Origin: Elusimicrobiota bacterium
GTDB taxonomy: Bacteria; CG03; SLGR01; JAFGSA01
Assembly (NCBI GenBank): GCA_016934855.1
Contig: JAFGSA010000072.1
Span: 1-34,120 of the forward strand
Reading direction: 5' to 3'
DNA length: 34,120 nt
The translations under genes were made by a program, and so were the position numbers. Below are positions 1-9,015 of this stretch, in pieces; within the stretch, counting starts at the first letter, position 1, and each line of letters starts with the position of its first letter. The notes beneath the pieces are model-generated. The model worked only from the letters and a program-made list of their open reading frames with translations. It had not been told where the DNA came from and made no database searches.

Positions 1-3000
1 ATCCAGGAACTCGACATCCTGGAGCGATATCCCGTCTCCGAACAGGAAGCTGAGCGCCGCGGCATTATCGCCCTCGAAGTACCCGCCATCATTTACAAGG
101 TCAGCGTATGCAGACGCATATTGAGCAAAATCAGCAGCCGTCCATACCTCTCCCGGATTACAGCCCGGATCCTGTAAGAAAGCTAATGCATCCTCAAAAC
201 TCAAACCGTAACCGCCCTCCTCAGGGCTTTTTGTAAGAGTATCGATCCATTCTCCATCCCGGCCGCTTATATTATCACCGAATATGAAATTAAGCGCGGT
301 ATCGTAAAGGTTCTGATCCGGATTGCCGCCCGCTATGGAAGCCGCCTGCTGCTGGATGGCGTCGCTGCCCAGGGCAGCGTTATACGCATCAAGGTATGTC
401 CTGAGTGCTTCCTCGTTTATCGTGCCGTCATCGTTCGTCCAGAGCTCGCTGTTGGAATTAATGAACGCCGCAATGGCTTCGTAGTCTATATTTGCATATT
501 CACCGTATTCGCCGTCGGCTATAGCATCGATGAGCCCTATATCCTCGGGACTCACGCCGTCCCCGAACATGATATCAAGCGCTACGCTCAGCACTGTTTC
601 TCCGTCGCCCACCCTGGCGGCAACAGCATCGCTGGCCAGAAGATCATTGAATGCCTGTATCTGCTCGCCTGTTATCAGGCCGGTATTCCCGTTAGCAATG
701 ATAAACGCCATCGCTTCTTCGGCGCCGATATTGGGATATTCACCGCCGATCATATCATCGTACATCGCCAGGTTCTGAGCCAGTATTCCGTCACCCTGGA
801 TAAGGCTTATGGCATAACTTGACACGGAAAGCTCCGCATCCGCAGCTTCAGCCTGAAGTGTCGCATTATTGCAGGCCGCCACAAAAACATCGAGCAGCCC
901 AGGATCTCCTACGGAAAGGGCGAAATCCCTTGCCTGCTCCACGTTTATACTGCCGGGACCCTCACCAACGCGGCCGCGGGCTGTCACATATACATTCCAC
1001 TGCTCGGTGGTGATATTGAACTCACCCTGGGTAAAAAACGCCAGAACTTCATCTGCAGGAAGTTCTATCCTGGCATCATGCAGCGCCTGGACATATTCAT
1101 CGATGTTCTCTCTCGTGCCTCCGCTGCGTATATACATCATTGCCTGATCGATCGTGAGCTGGTCCGCACCTTTGCCTATCAGGTTATGCTCTGGATCGAC
1201 CATGTAGTTATACACGTCTATCTGTGCCTGGGTCAGGTCCTTTAACGTAAATAGATTCAGCGCCTCATTATATTCTTCGCCGCCGTATTCCATCCCAGAT
1301 ACTACCGTTACGAAATTTCTCAGGTTCTCCCCGCCTATCCCTCCGTTCAGCGCGTAATCCAGCGCCATCTGCTGGGTGAAACCGCCTTCGGTCACATGCC
1401 TCATGGCCTCGTTATATACAGCAAGCTGACCCGAGGTATCCCTGCAGAAAAGCTCTAGCGCCTGCTCCGAGTTCATATACCCGCTATGAAGCGCTTCCGC
1501 GTACGCCTGCAGGTTCTCCTGGGAACCGTTATTTATAACATAGTCGAGTGCCTGCTGATTCGTGAGCATCCTGGCGCCGTCAGTGTCCACCATCGTTACG
1601 GCTTCAACATACAGATCCACTTTTCCGTTATCTATCAGGTCCTGCGCGGTAGCTTCGTCTAATCCGTATCCACCCTCCGCCACAGGTGTAGTAAGCATAT
1701 CGATCGCATCCGTGAGACCCTGCGAAACCGCCGTCGCCTGAGCCGCCGTGATGTCTTCTGTCTCGACATAAGCAAGAGTAGCCTGGACTACGGCATCATT
1801 CATGTCTACTGTACCGCTTACTGCAACCAGAAGCGCTTCCTGCGTACCCATATCGCCTGCGACTTCCCGGTAGTTGCTCATGAAGGTTTCTATATTATCC
1901 GCATTGATGAAACCCATAGTCCACGCCCAGGCTTCCGCATAATCCTCCGCATCGCCTCTCACAAAATCCACATAACAGCTTGCGATTATGTCGTTATATG
2001 ACATGTTCGCCAGCATATCAGGATGACCCTGTATATAATTATTGATCCTTTCAAACTGCTGCCAGTTCACTCCCAAAGACATTCCCCTGTCTAAGAACGC
2101 ATACGCTGCCGCCAGGCCCTGCGCATCCTCATGATCGAAACCGAATACAAAATGTAAAGAGCAGTATCCTTCAACATAAGAAGCTGCGGTTTCGATACTG
2201 CCTCCCAGCCCCAGGTAGTATGAGATGGCGGATAATGCGCTGTTTGCTATCTCCGAATACGAAGCATCCCCGCTGTATTCATCTCTAAACCGGTCCAGCG
2301 CCTCGTATACCGTTTCCATGTATGTTAATACAGTATCCACGTTATCCGCCGAGAGTCCGGTTGACGCAAAATGAAGCGCTATATCATGGGCCGAAAGACC
2401 CCAGTTATCTTCGAACTCGTCCAGATAAAAATCCCAGTCATCTCCGTCCATTATTGCGAAATACGTGGCGATGAAAGCCTCGGGGTCTCCCGAAGCCGCT
2501 GCCGCTTCCGCAAGTTCGAGCGCCTCTTCGTGCCCCATATCCCTCTCTATGAGATCGTTATAGATCTCCGGGTCGCCGTTTATCAGGACACTGTTACCTG
2601 CTTCGTTCTGAACAAGCGCGGTGCCTTCAGGCAGAGGAACTCCTGCGACGGTTACGCCGTTTGCGGTAAAATCAGCTAATACCCCGTCCGCAATCACGGG
2701 CTGTTCTCCGGGATGCGTTTCATTCCATACTTCCAGGTAATGTTCGGCTTCCCAGTGCGCCTGGGCTCCCGCGGGATCGCCTCCGTAATGCCGCGCAAAC
2801 CATTGCTGCGAAAGAGTGTTATCCCATGTCTCTTCGGCATGCGATACCACGGCGTATCCGGATTCGGTTATGACAAGACGGTTGCCGGCTTCCGCGGCTT
2901 CTGCTCCTATTGTCTGCATCAAAGCGTATCTCAACGCGAGTTCACCCTGCGCTCCTTCTGCTGTCAGGTCATCCGTACCCCTTCCGCATATGCCATACAG

Positions 3001-6000
3001 ATCTTCTATAGACATAGCAGAACCTTCCGCGAGCGCGTCAACAAACGCCTGCGCGTCGGTACCGCCCAGAGAAAAATAGAGGTCTATATCCGTTATATCG
3101 CCGCCGGCGTCCACAAAATTGAAAACAGCCACCGCGTTCTCAGGCGTGCCGTAGTTCATCACATTCTGTATATATGTGTTAATATCCATAGAATCAGATA
3201 GACCGTTGTCGGCGTAATACCTGGCTGCCGCATCGATATCTCCTTCGTATCCCAGGTCTGTAAGCCCCTGCTCTATGGACGTAACCGAGACTGTCTGGCT
3301 GGGCGTGAATCCCGTTTCGACGCACTCCGCGGCATGCGTGAGGGCATCTCCGAAAGATTCCGTGGCGGAGAGCTCTACGAACGATTCGACAAAAAGGCTG
3401 AGCTCCTCGGAATCGAACTCGTATCCGTTCTCGACATGGCCTATCCCCTGCGCGATTGAAGCCTCGAATCCCAGTCCGGCATCCATACCCCTTCTGAACA
3501 TGTCGTCGAAATCGGTGAATTCGGTGTTGTCTATACCGTACCTGGTGCCGATCACCCTCGCCATGGCTTCTTCCGGAGTCTTGTCGTGACCGACTTCGTA
3601 TGACAGGGAATGCGTGTAATCATAAAATTCGTCGTCCGTTCCGCCGTTGGCTGTGAACATGTTAGCGGCGGCTATAGCGTACTCTTCCATATCCGCATAA
3701 TCGCCGTTGATCTGGTACTGCCCGCCGTACGCTACTTCATTGTATACCTCCAGCCACAGTTCCGCCTGTTCCACCGTCGCATCGGGAAATTGCTGAACAA
3801 ACGCGAGCGCGGCTTCGTCATCAAGGCCTCCGTCAGTTATCGTATCGTACGCCGCCTGCTGTGTCTCGTTAAGGTCTTCGTATGTGGCAACCTGCCCCGC
3901 GGCCGCCGCCGCATCGCCGGTATCGGAGTACGCCGCCGCAAATGCCGCTATATCCGACGGCCTTGCGTCAGGAGCAAGAAGCGCGTACGCCTGCGAAGCC
4001 GCGGTATTGCCTTCCGTAGCCGTGTATGCCGACGTGAAAGCGTCTCTCTGGTCTCCGGCTTCCAGTCCCGAATAAACGAACGCCGCCTGGGCGCTGCCCC
4101 CGAACTGCGTCAGCCCCTGCATGTATGCGTCAATATTCCCTGCCTGCCCGCCGCTTACCGCGTAATAGACCGCCTGCTGCGCCGTACCCCCGGCCTGCAT
4201 CACACCGCCGAACGCAAAAATGTTCGAACTCGTGCCGCCGCCGTTCACGAAAGTCATCGCATCCGCCGCCGTGACAGTGACCGTGTCCGTGCTCATCCCC
4301 ATGGCGGCTGTGAACAGGTCTTTATTGGCACTCGTACCGCCGTGCGTCACGAAATACAGCGCATCCGCCGCCGTGACAGTGACCCTGTCCGTACTCCCCT
4401 GCATGACTTCTATATATAGACCAAGGTTATCCGCCGTGCCGCCGCCGGTAACAAACGCGAACGCGGACTGGCTGCTCAGATCAAGCCCGGCTTCCTGCGC
4501 AGCGTTCAGGGTAGAAGCGTACAATGACGCCATCGCTATCGCGTCGTAATCGCTTATGCCGCTGGCCTCCGCCTGCGAAGCGAAATATAGAGCCGCGTTT
4601 ATCCTGTCCTGCTCGTCCATGCCGTTCCCTTCCGTCCCGGCGAGCACCGCTTCGTACGCCTCCAGGTATTCCGTCGAAACTTCTACCTCGGGCTCCACTT
4701 CAGCCACTTCCGTCTCTTCCACTACCTCGGTGTCTTCCGCCACCAGAACCGGTTCCTCGGGAACAACGGTCTCCGTAACCACGGGCTCGGCTTCCTCTAC
4801 CGCAGTATCTGCGGCAAAAGGATCATCCGGTACAACCGCGTCGGCATATACCGCCGTCGCCCAGGCGTCCGCTATCGAGTCCGCTCCCTGTACCGTGCCC
4901 ATCATCGCCACACCGTGCGCGAATACCTCCCGGTCAGCGTTCTCGGAGCCGCCGTGGCTTATGAAATAATTAGCGGCATCCTCTACCATATCCGTGTCGT
5001 CCTGATACGCGGCTACGTATTCATATACGGCTATCCAGTCCTCCACGTTATACCAGTCCCCTCCCGCCTTTATGAACCCCAGAGCCGCGTCACGGTTGCC
5101 GTCCGTGGCGTCCATAACATCGTTGAAAGCGTCTATAAGCTTCGTGGTGTAATCCTCTATGCTGCTGTAATCAGCTTCCACATAGCTCTCCACCGCCGAC
5201 CACGACGCGCCCGCGTCAAAAAGCTCGTCCGGATCGTACACTGTCTCGAATATCTGCAGGTCTTCGACGCTGAAATCCGCTCCGTGTATCGCTGCCTGGT
5301 TCGCGTACGCACCGGCCACATCCGCCGCGGCCCCTTCAGTTACGCTGTCTATGTATATCTGCGCAAACGCCTGCGCCTGGTCCATGTCACCCGTAAAATT
5401 CTTCGACGCATTTACAGCCGCATTTAAGGCACCGTCACCCGAGAATTCCTCTATACCCGAATCCATCAGGTAATCGATGATTATCAGGTTCTCCACGCTC
5501 AGCCCTATCTCCGCAAGCACACTATTAAGATCCGCCATCGACATCGCCATCAGTTCCGGAAGCGATATATCCATCCCGTCGAAATATCCCCCGTCAAAAA
5601 GCGACCCCAGCGAATCATTTATAGAGCCCCCGTAGCCGCCTGCCGCTCCCGCCAGCGCCCCTACCTGGTCCTTCATCCACGCTCCCCCGGTATCATGTAT
5701 GCTGTTGCCCTTGGATGTATCGTCTGTCAGAGCGTTCCCCGTGAAATTGTATTTGTCATTGAACTCGTCCAGCGACATCGTGCCCGTCACCCCGTTATCG
5801 TTATACGTGACACTGTCACCGGTTATCGTCGCCACCACGTAATGGTCTCCCACCCCGTCGTTATTCACATCAACCTGAAGTATATAGCTGCCGTCCCCCA
5901 GTCCCCCGAGATCGTCCACCTGCATACCGTTGAGGTCCACTCCGTACTGCTGTTCCGCTACCGCCGCCACAGCGAACATCGAGGTGTTTATCTGCCCGTC

Positions 6001-6672
6001 CTCCGTCATCGAGAACGTACCGTTGAGTATATCCACAAGTATCAGCGATATCGCCATCTGCGTCTGGTCTATCTCGTCCAGCGAACTGAATACCCCCAGG
6101 CTCACCAGAAGGTTGCTCAGCGACTGCACAGCGCAGTTTATCACGTCCGACGACTGCGCCAGAAGCTCCAACAGCGGGCTCAGAACCTCGAACGTCACGT
6201 TCGCCAGGTCCGCACCTGGTATGTTCGATATATCCAGCCCCAGGTCCCTTATCATCTGCGCCTGCGTCTCGGGATCCGCGTTCATGAACGCGTTGAACCA
6301 GTCCGCCACCGTCATGTCCTGGGCCGTCTCTATCGTGGCCTGCTGCTGCTGGGCGACTACCTGGTCGCTCTCGGATACCAGTGTCATCTCCTCGGCTACC
6401 GCACCACCCCCGGCCGTCCCGCTGGCTCCCCCGGCTCCCGCCGCATCGGCCGCCACGGTCACTTCCCTGTCCCAGTGGTACTCCCCCTCGTACCCCGTGG
6501 CCATCCGCAGCCTCTTCTGCTGCTCAAGCGTCTCCGCCTCGTCCGCTGCAGCTTTCGTCAATAGCCCGCAGACGTTCGTAGAGAACATCGCAAACGCCGT
6601 AAACAGCGCTACCGCCCTCCTTATCTGCCCCTTCATCGTGGGTGTCAGGATTTTTTTATCTTCATTATTCAT
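1..6672 (-). CDS. Giant secreted repeat protein with N-terminal C39-like domain (3' end outside window)
   Basis: The frame is open from the ATG at 6672 to the window edge, giving at least 2224 residues and no stop. The ATG lies 4 bp after the stop of the gene before it, with AAGGCGG upstream, so translational coupling is likely. Residues about 18-43 form a signal-peptide-like segment ending in an Ala-rich stretch. Residues 170-315 resemble a papain-like C39 peptidase: Cys180 in an NCAVQSL context, His277 in DHYVV, Asp292 (or Asn293) after a short strand, then SLDEF, as in C39 domains. The rest is acidic and mostly helical, built of degenerate units of about 34 residues with the pattern A-x-x-[FY]-[VA]-x-x-G-G-x-x-x-N-[LI]-x-x-[FY], probably a solenoid. 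A Pro/Glu/Val-rich linker lies at about 4680-4830. I do not know the family of the repeat. An extracellular or cell-surface role is inferred; peptidase activity is unproven. Confidence 0.85.
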   Translation of the reverse strand, partial: MNNEDKKILTPTMKGQIRRAVALFTAFAMFSTNVCGLLTKAAADEAETLEQQKRLRMATGYEGEYHWDREVTVAADAAGAGGASGTAGGGAVAEEMTLVSESDQVVAQQQQATIETAQDMTVADWFNAFMNADPETQAQMIRDLGLDISNIPGADLANVTFEVLSPLLELLAQSSDVINCAVQSLSNLLVSLGVFSSLDEIDQTQMAISLILVDILNGTFSMTEDGQINTSMFAVAAVAEQQYGVDLNGMQVDDLGGLGDGSYILQVDVNNDGVGDHYVVATITGDSVTYNDNGVTGTMSLDEFNDKYNFTGNALTDDTSKGNSIHDTGGAWMKDQVGALAGAAGGYGGSINDSLGSLFDGGYFDGMDISLPELMAMSMADLNSVLAEIGLSVENLIIIDYLMDSGIEEFSGDGALNAAVNASKNFTGDMDQAQAFAQIYIDSVTEGAAADVAGAYANQAAIHGADFSVEDLQIFETVYDPDELFDAGASWSAVESYVEADYSSIEDYTTKLIDAFNDVMDATDGNRDAALGFIKAGGDWYNVEDWIAVYEYVAAYQDDTDMVEDAANYFISHGGSENADREVFAHGVAMMGTVQGADSIADAWATAVYADAVVPDDPFAADTAVEEAEPVVTETVVPEEPVLVAEDTEVVEETEVAEVEPEVEVSTEYLEAYEAVLAGTEGNGMDEQDRINAALYFASQAEASGISDYDAIAMASLYASTLNAAQEAGLDLSSQSAFAFVTGGGTADNLGLYIEVMQGSTDRVTVTAADALYFVTHGGTSANKDLFTAAMGMSTDTVTVTAADAMTFVNGGGTSSNIFAFGGVMQAGGTAQQAVYYAVSGGQAGNIDAYMQGLTQFGGSAQAAFVYSGLEAGDQRDAFTSAYTATEGNTAASQAYALLAPDARPSDIAAFAAAYSDTGDAAAAAGQVATYEDLNETQQAAYDTITDGGLDDEAALAFVQQFPDATVEQAELWLEVYNEVAYGGQYQINGDYADMEEYAIAAANMFTANGGTDDEFYDYTHSLSYEVGHDKTPEEAMARVIGTRYGIDNTEFTDFDDMFRRGMDAGLGFEASIAQGIGHVENGYEFDSEELSLFVESFVELSATESFGDALTHAAECVETGFTPSQTVSVTSIEQGLTDLGYEGDIDAAARYYADNGLSDSMDINTYIQNVMNYGTPENAVAVFNFVDAGGDITDIDLYFSLGGTDAQAFVDALAEGSAMSIEDLYGICGRGTDDLTAEGAQGELALRYALMQTIGAEAAEAGNRLVITESGYAVVSHAEETWDNTLSQQWFARHYGGDPAGAQAHWEAEHYLEVWNETHPGEQPVIADGVLADFTANGVTVAGVPLPEGTALVQNEAGNSVLINGDPEIYNDLIERDMGHEEALELAEAAAASGDPEAFIATYFAIMDGDDWDFYLDEFEDNWGLSAHDIALHFASTGLSADNVDTVLTYMETVYEALDRFRDEYSGDASYSEIANSALSAISYYLGLGGSIETAASYVEGYCSLHFVFGFDHEDAQGLAAAYAFLDRGMSLGVNWQQFERINNYIQGHPDMLANMSYNDIIASCYVDFVRGDAEDYAEAWAWTMGFINADNIETFMSNYREVAGDMGTQEALLVAVSGTVDMNDAVVQATLAYVETEDITAAQATAVSQGLTDAIDMLTTPVAEGGYGLDEATAQDLIDNGKVDLYVEAVTMVDTDGARMLTNQQALDYVINNGSQENLQAYAEALHSGYMNSEQALELFCRDTSGQLAVYNEAMRHVTEGGFTQQMALDYALNGGIGGENLRNFVTVVSGMEYGGEEYNEALNLFTLKDLTQAQIDVYNYMVDPEHNLIGKGADQLTIDQAMMYIRSGGTRENIDEYVQALHDARIELPADEVLAFFTQGEFNITTEQWNVYVTARGRVGEGPGSINVEQARDFALSVGDPGLLDVFVAACNNATLQAEAADAELSVSSYAISLIQGDGILAQNLAMYDDMIGGEYPNIGAEEAMAFIIANGNTGLITGEQIQAFNDLLASDAVAARVGDGETVLSVALDIMFGDGVSPEDIGLIDAIADGEYGEYANIDYEAIAAFINSNSELWTNDDGTINEEALRTYLDAYNAALGSDAIQQQAASIAGGNPDQNLYDTALNFIFGDNISGRDGEWIDTLTKSPEEGGYGLSFEDALAFLQDPGCNPGEVWTAADFAQYASAYADLVNDGGYFEGDNAAALSFLFGDGISLQDVEFLD
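4259..4393 (-). repeat. Recent 102-bp (34-codon) internal repeat in the giant gene
   Basis: A 33-bp block at 4259-4291 recurs at 4361-4393 with 31 of 33 bases identical, exactly 102 bp apart. It encodes V-T-V-T-A-A-D-A followed by a G-G-T-S-x-N turn in each copy. This sets the unit length of the protein repeat at 34 residues and shows that units can duplicate at the DNA level. Confidence 0.8.
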
Positions 6673-6676
6673 GGTC

Positions 6677-7315
6677 TTATACCGCCTTTATAAATATTTT
6701 TTTATCTATCATGCGGCTGTCTCCGCCGCCGTTTATGCCAAAAAAAAACCGCACTTTAAATGCTATGTCTAAAGTGCGGTTTTCTTCCCCCGTGAAACCT
6801 GTCGCATGCGCCATGTCGTACTCGTTCACCAAGCTGTCCAGAAATCTCTCCAGCGGACTTAAAAATTTAAGTATCCAGCTCACATAGAAACTGTATACAG
6901 GGATATCCTCATCGGCATACCCTGATTCGCTGATACCCCGGACCGGCATGAACGCCGCCGCCATGGATATCATAAAAAGCACTATCATTTCCGTCCGGTT
7001 CGTGACCAGTATCATGCTCAGCAGCATGTACAGCTGCCTGAATATACCGTTCTCTTTCTTTACCGGCTGCCTCTTCGTGTCGCCTTTCAGCGGACCGCTT
7101 TTTACAGGCAGGTTCTTCGCGTCTACGAAACAGGACATGTAGGGATAAAGAAGGTAGGTCCTCACGAAAGCCGCGGCACTCTTTATCAGATCCACCTGTA
7201 CCGCCGCTGCGTAGTTTATCCGGTCGTGACACTGTATAGTGCTTAATATAGTACAGCATAATACACTCACTATAACGAATATTGACAATAATGGTCTTTT
7301 AGTAAACCTTGTCAT
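6677..7315 (-). CDS. Hypothetical two-TM membrane protein upstream of the giant gene
   Basis: I do not recognise this 212-residue protein. The ATG at 7315 begins a typical signal or anchor sequence (residues 1-28, MTRFTKR then a hydrophobic run); a TTG start 13 codons upstream (7354) is possible but less likely. A second hydrophobic stretch at about residues 93-123 is probably membrane-spanning. The middle is basic (GPLKGDTKRQPVKKENG), suggesting a cytoplasmic loop. The gene starts 27 bp after the -10 box of promoter A and ends 4 bp before the giant gene, so the two probably form one transcript. Oddly, a perfect intrinsic-terminator sequence (6740-6783) lies inside its last 36 codons. It may help export or anchor the giant protein, but this is only inferred from position. 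Confidence 0.6.
   Translation of the reverse strand: MTRFTKRPLLSIFVIVSVLCCTILSTIQCHDRINYAAAVQVDLIKSAAAFVRTYLLYPYMSCFVDAKNLPVKSGPLKGDTKRQPVKKENGIFRQLYMLLSMILVTNRTEMIVLFMISMAAAFMPVRGISESGYADEDIPVYSFYVSWILKFLSPLERFLDSLVNEYDMAHATGFTGEENRTLDIAFKVRFFFGINGGGDSRMIDKKIFIKAV
6740..6783 (-). terminator. Strong intrinsic terminator/attenuator inside a reading frame
   Basis: On the minus strand a 14-bp perfect stem (arms 6770-6783 and 6745-6758, AAAACCGCACTTTA and its complement) with an 11-nt loop runs straight into eight to nine T residues. This is textbook rho-independent structure. It lies within the 3' part of the membrane-protein gene and about 70 bp before the giant gene, so it would limit how much transcript reaches that gene. 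Confidence 0.8.
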
Positions 7316-7342
7316 GATATCTGTAATTTTTCCTCTACTGCA

Positions 7343-7396
7343 ATTGTACCGCAATAGTGTGAAAAACTAGTGCAATAATTGTAAATTATATGTAAA
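7343..7396 (-). promoter_or_regulatory. Promoter A: TTTACA direct repeat plus -10 TACAAT
   Basis: Reading the minus strand, TTTACA half-sites lie at 7396-7391 and 7385-7380, 11 bp apart, and a -10 box TACAAT preceded by GG lies at 7348-7343. There is no recognisable -35. The layout matches promoters B and C base for base without gaps. It would drive the membrane protein at 7315 and the giant protein. Confidence 0.7.
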
Positions 7397-7402
7397 ACAC
7401 AC

Positions 7403-7426
7403 GGAAACAATTTTTAACTTGTTTCC
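7403..7426 (-). terminator. Possible terminator after the lone receiver gene
   Basis: A perfect 8-bp inverted repeat (GGAAACAA and TTGTTTCC, 8-nt loop) starts 15 bases after the stop of the receiver gene and just before promoter A. The following GTGTGTTTTA is only a weak T tract. Confidence 0.4.
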
Positions 7427-7440
7427 AAATTTGCTTAATA

Positions 7441-7830
7441 TTAAAGACCAGAGACTGCCGTTTCGCTTTCGGAAACGCAGTCTTTTATTATATTCCCTAG
7501 TGATTTCAAAGAAAAAGGCTTTGCTATGTACTCCCTGGCGCCGAGCATATAACCCTTATCGAGGTCTTCCTTATCATTTTTCACCGATAAGATAAGCACG
7601 GCGATATCCTTCGTCCGCTTATCCTCCTTCAGCTTCTTCAGGACCTCGAATCCGGTCATATCGGGCATCTGTATATCAAGCGTTATGACATCCGGGACCA
7701 TGCTGCAGGCTTTCTCGATGCCTTCGGTCCCGGAATACGCAATTTCCACTTCGTGCCCCTGCAGCTCCAGATTGTCCTTAAGCATCTGGGCTATTATTTT
7801 TTCGTCATCAATGATCAGGACACGCGACAC
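7441..7830 (-). CDS. Single-domain response regulator (receiver only)
   Basis: At 129 residues this is a lone CheY-like receiver domain. The acidic pocket is Asp8-Asp9, the phosphorylation site is Asp52 in LDIQMPDMTG, the switch residue is Ser82 and the conserved lysine is Lys104 in AKPF. There is no output domain, so it probably acts through protein contact or as a phosphorelay carrier. It starts 3 bp after the stop of the YD-repeat protein at 7834 and probably shares its transcript, possibly read from promoter B through 9016-11064. No kinase is adjacent; the two kinases at 16538 and 18742 are candidate donors by inference. Confidence 0.9.
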   Translation of the reverse strand: MSRVLIIDDEKIIAQMLKDNLELQGHEVEIAYSGTEGIEKACSMVPDVITLDIQMPDMTGFEVLKKLKEDKRTKDIAVLILSVKNDKEDLDKGYMLGAREYIAKPFSLKSLGNIIKDCVSESETAVSGL

Positions 7831-7833
7831 CGT

Positions 7834-8979
7834 TCAATACCCCAACCCCCTCTCCTTGTACAGGTCCAGCACCTCGTCTACGGAAGGCATCTCGTCGTAC
7901 ATGAGTTTCACTTCTTCCCTTCCGTGAGTATACAGCGTCAGCGTGCTTGAGTTTACATTCCATACCCCGACGAGTTTGCCCTCATGATACATCCATTCGG
8001 TAACCAGTTTACCCTCATACGTGGTATAGGTTCGTTCACCGTTCTTGTACCATGTGACTTCCCCCGACTCGAGGTTTTCCGTATAGATAAGCTTTGTCCC
8101 CTGCCAGTGATAATCCTGGATTATGGCTCCGGTGTTGTTTCTCACTTCCTGGGGCTTGTTGTCCTTATATATGGTCACGTTACCGCTCATCTCGTCTTTT
8201 ACCGTAGAGAGCACCGTGTTGCCGTTGGCGTCCTTCCTGTAGTTGTAAGTGACCATCGTATTTCCGTCCATATCCACGGTTCTCGTCATGTTGCCGGTCT
8301 TATCGAAATAGGTGCGGTTCCCGTAGCTGTCCACCTTGTGCTCCAGCCTCCCCGCGGAATCGTACCTGTAGCGGGCCATGATATGCCCTTCGAAATTAAC
8401 GTCGTATTCGGCGTTTCCTTTCGAATCGAACTTGGTCTTAGACTGTGTGAGTTCGTCCACGACCCACTCCATGCTCTTGCCGTACCTGTTATACTGGTAA
8501 GATTTCGTTTTATTGCCGTCCTCGTCGTATTCCGCTACGGTTTTTCCGCCCATAGCGTGTTCCTCTATCCCCGTCACCTCGCCGAACTCGTTTTTCTTGT
8601 ATACCTTATTGGACCCCTTTTCCCTCTCCCACACCGCCGTGAGGTTACCCTGGGCGTCCCGGGCGTGGTGTTTGATACCCGCCAGGGAAAAGGTCATGTT
8701 GCCGGACGTATCCAGCCCCACCATGACTTCTCCCGTGCTGGTAGTGAACATTATGTTGCCCTTTTTATCCCTTACGACGAGCGGCCTCAGCGGGGCTACG
8801 TCTATAAGTTTCTTCGCCTCCCTGAAGAGCTCGTCGGCGCCCGGCTTGTATATCTGCGAAGGTACATATGAGTACGGGTCGCCCGTCGCCATCAGACTGC
8901 CGGGCAGTATCAGCGTAGTCACATAGGTTATAAGTACCAGGTGCCTCGCTTTACTTTCCAGTGCCTCTTTTATTCTCAT
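7834..8979 (-). CDS. Secreted YD/RHS-like repeat protein, short
   Basis: This is a 381-residue protein. AGGAAGG is well placed before the ATG at 8979. Residues about 10-32 are a signal peptide (HLVLITYVTTLILPGSLMA). From about residue 85 onwards it is made of YD-type units, for example YRYDSAGRLEHKVDSYGNRTYF and the DGN/TGN turns that follow, which in RHS/YD proteins build beta-strand shells. It lacks the conserved RHS core and any toxin tip, so a polymorphic toxin is unlikely. It lies 36 bp downstream of a larger YD-repeat gene and 3 bp upstream of a receiver gene, which suggests co-transcription. An envelope or surface role is inferred. Confidence 0.8.
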   Translation of the reverse strand: MRIKEALESKARHLVLITYVTTLILPGSLMATGDPYSYVPSQIYKPGADELFREAKKLIDVAPLRPLVVRDKKGNIMFTTSTGEVMVGLDTSGNMTFSLAGIKHHARDAQGNLTAVWEREKGSNKVYKKNEFGEVTGIEEHAMGGKTVAEYDEDGNKTKSYQYNRYGKSMEWVVDELTQSKTKFDSKGNAEYDVNFEGHIMARYRYDSAGRLEHKVDSYGNRTYFDKTGNMTRTVDMDGNTMVTYNYRKDANGNTVLSTVKDEMSGNVTIYKDNKPQEVRNNTGAIIQDYHWQGTKLIYTENLESGEVTWYKNGERTYTTYEGKLVTEWMYHEGKLVGVWNVNSSTLTLYTHGREEVKLMYDEMPSVDEVLDLYKERGLGY

Positions 8980-9015
8980 GATAACCTTCCTTGTATTTAG
9001 CTATACTATCCCCGT

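Noticed and set aside
6909..7259. 116-codon minus-strand frame inside the two-TM protein gene
   Set aside because: It is an out-of-frame shadow rich in Arg/Glu/Gly; the overlapping frame has a signal sequence, a TM segment and a promoter at the right distance.
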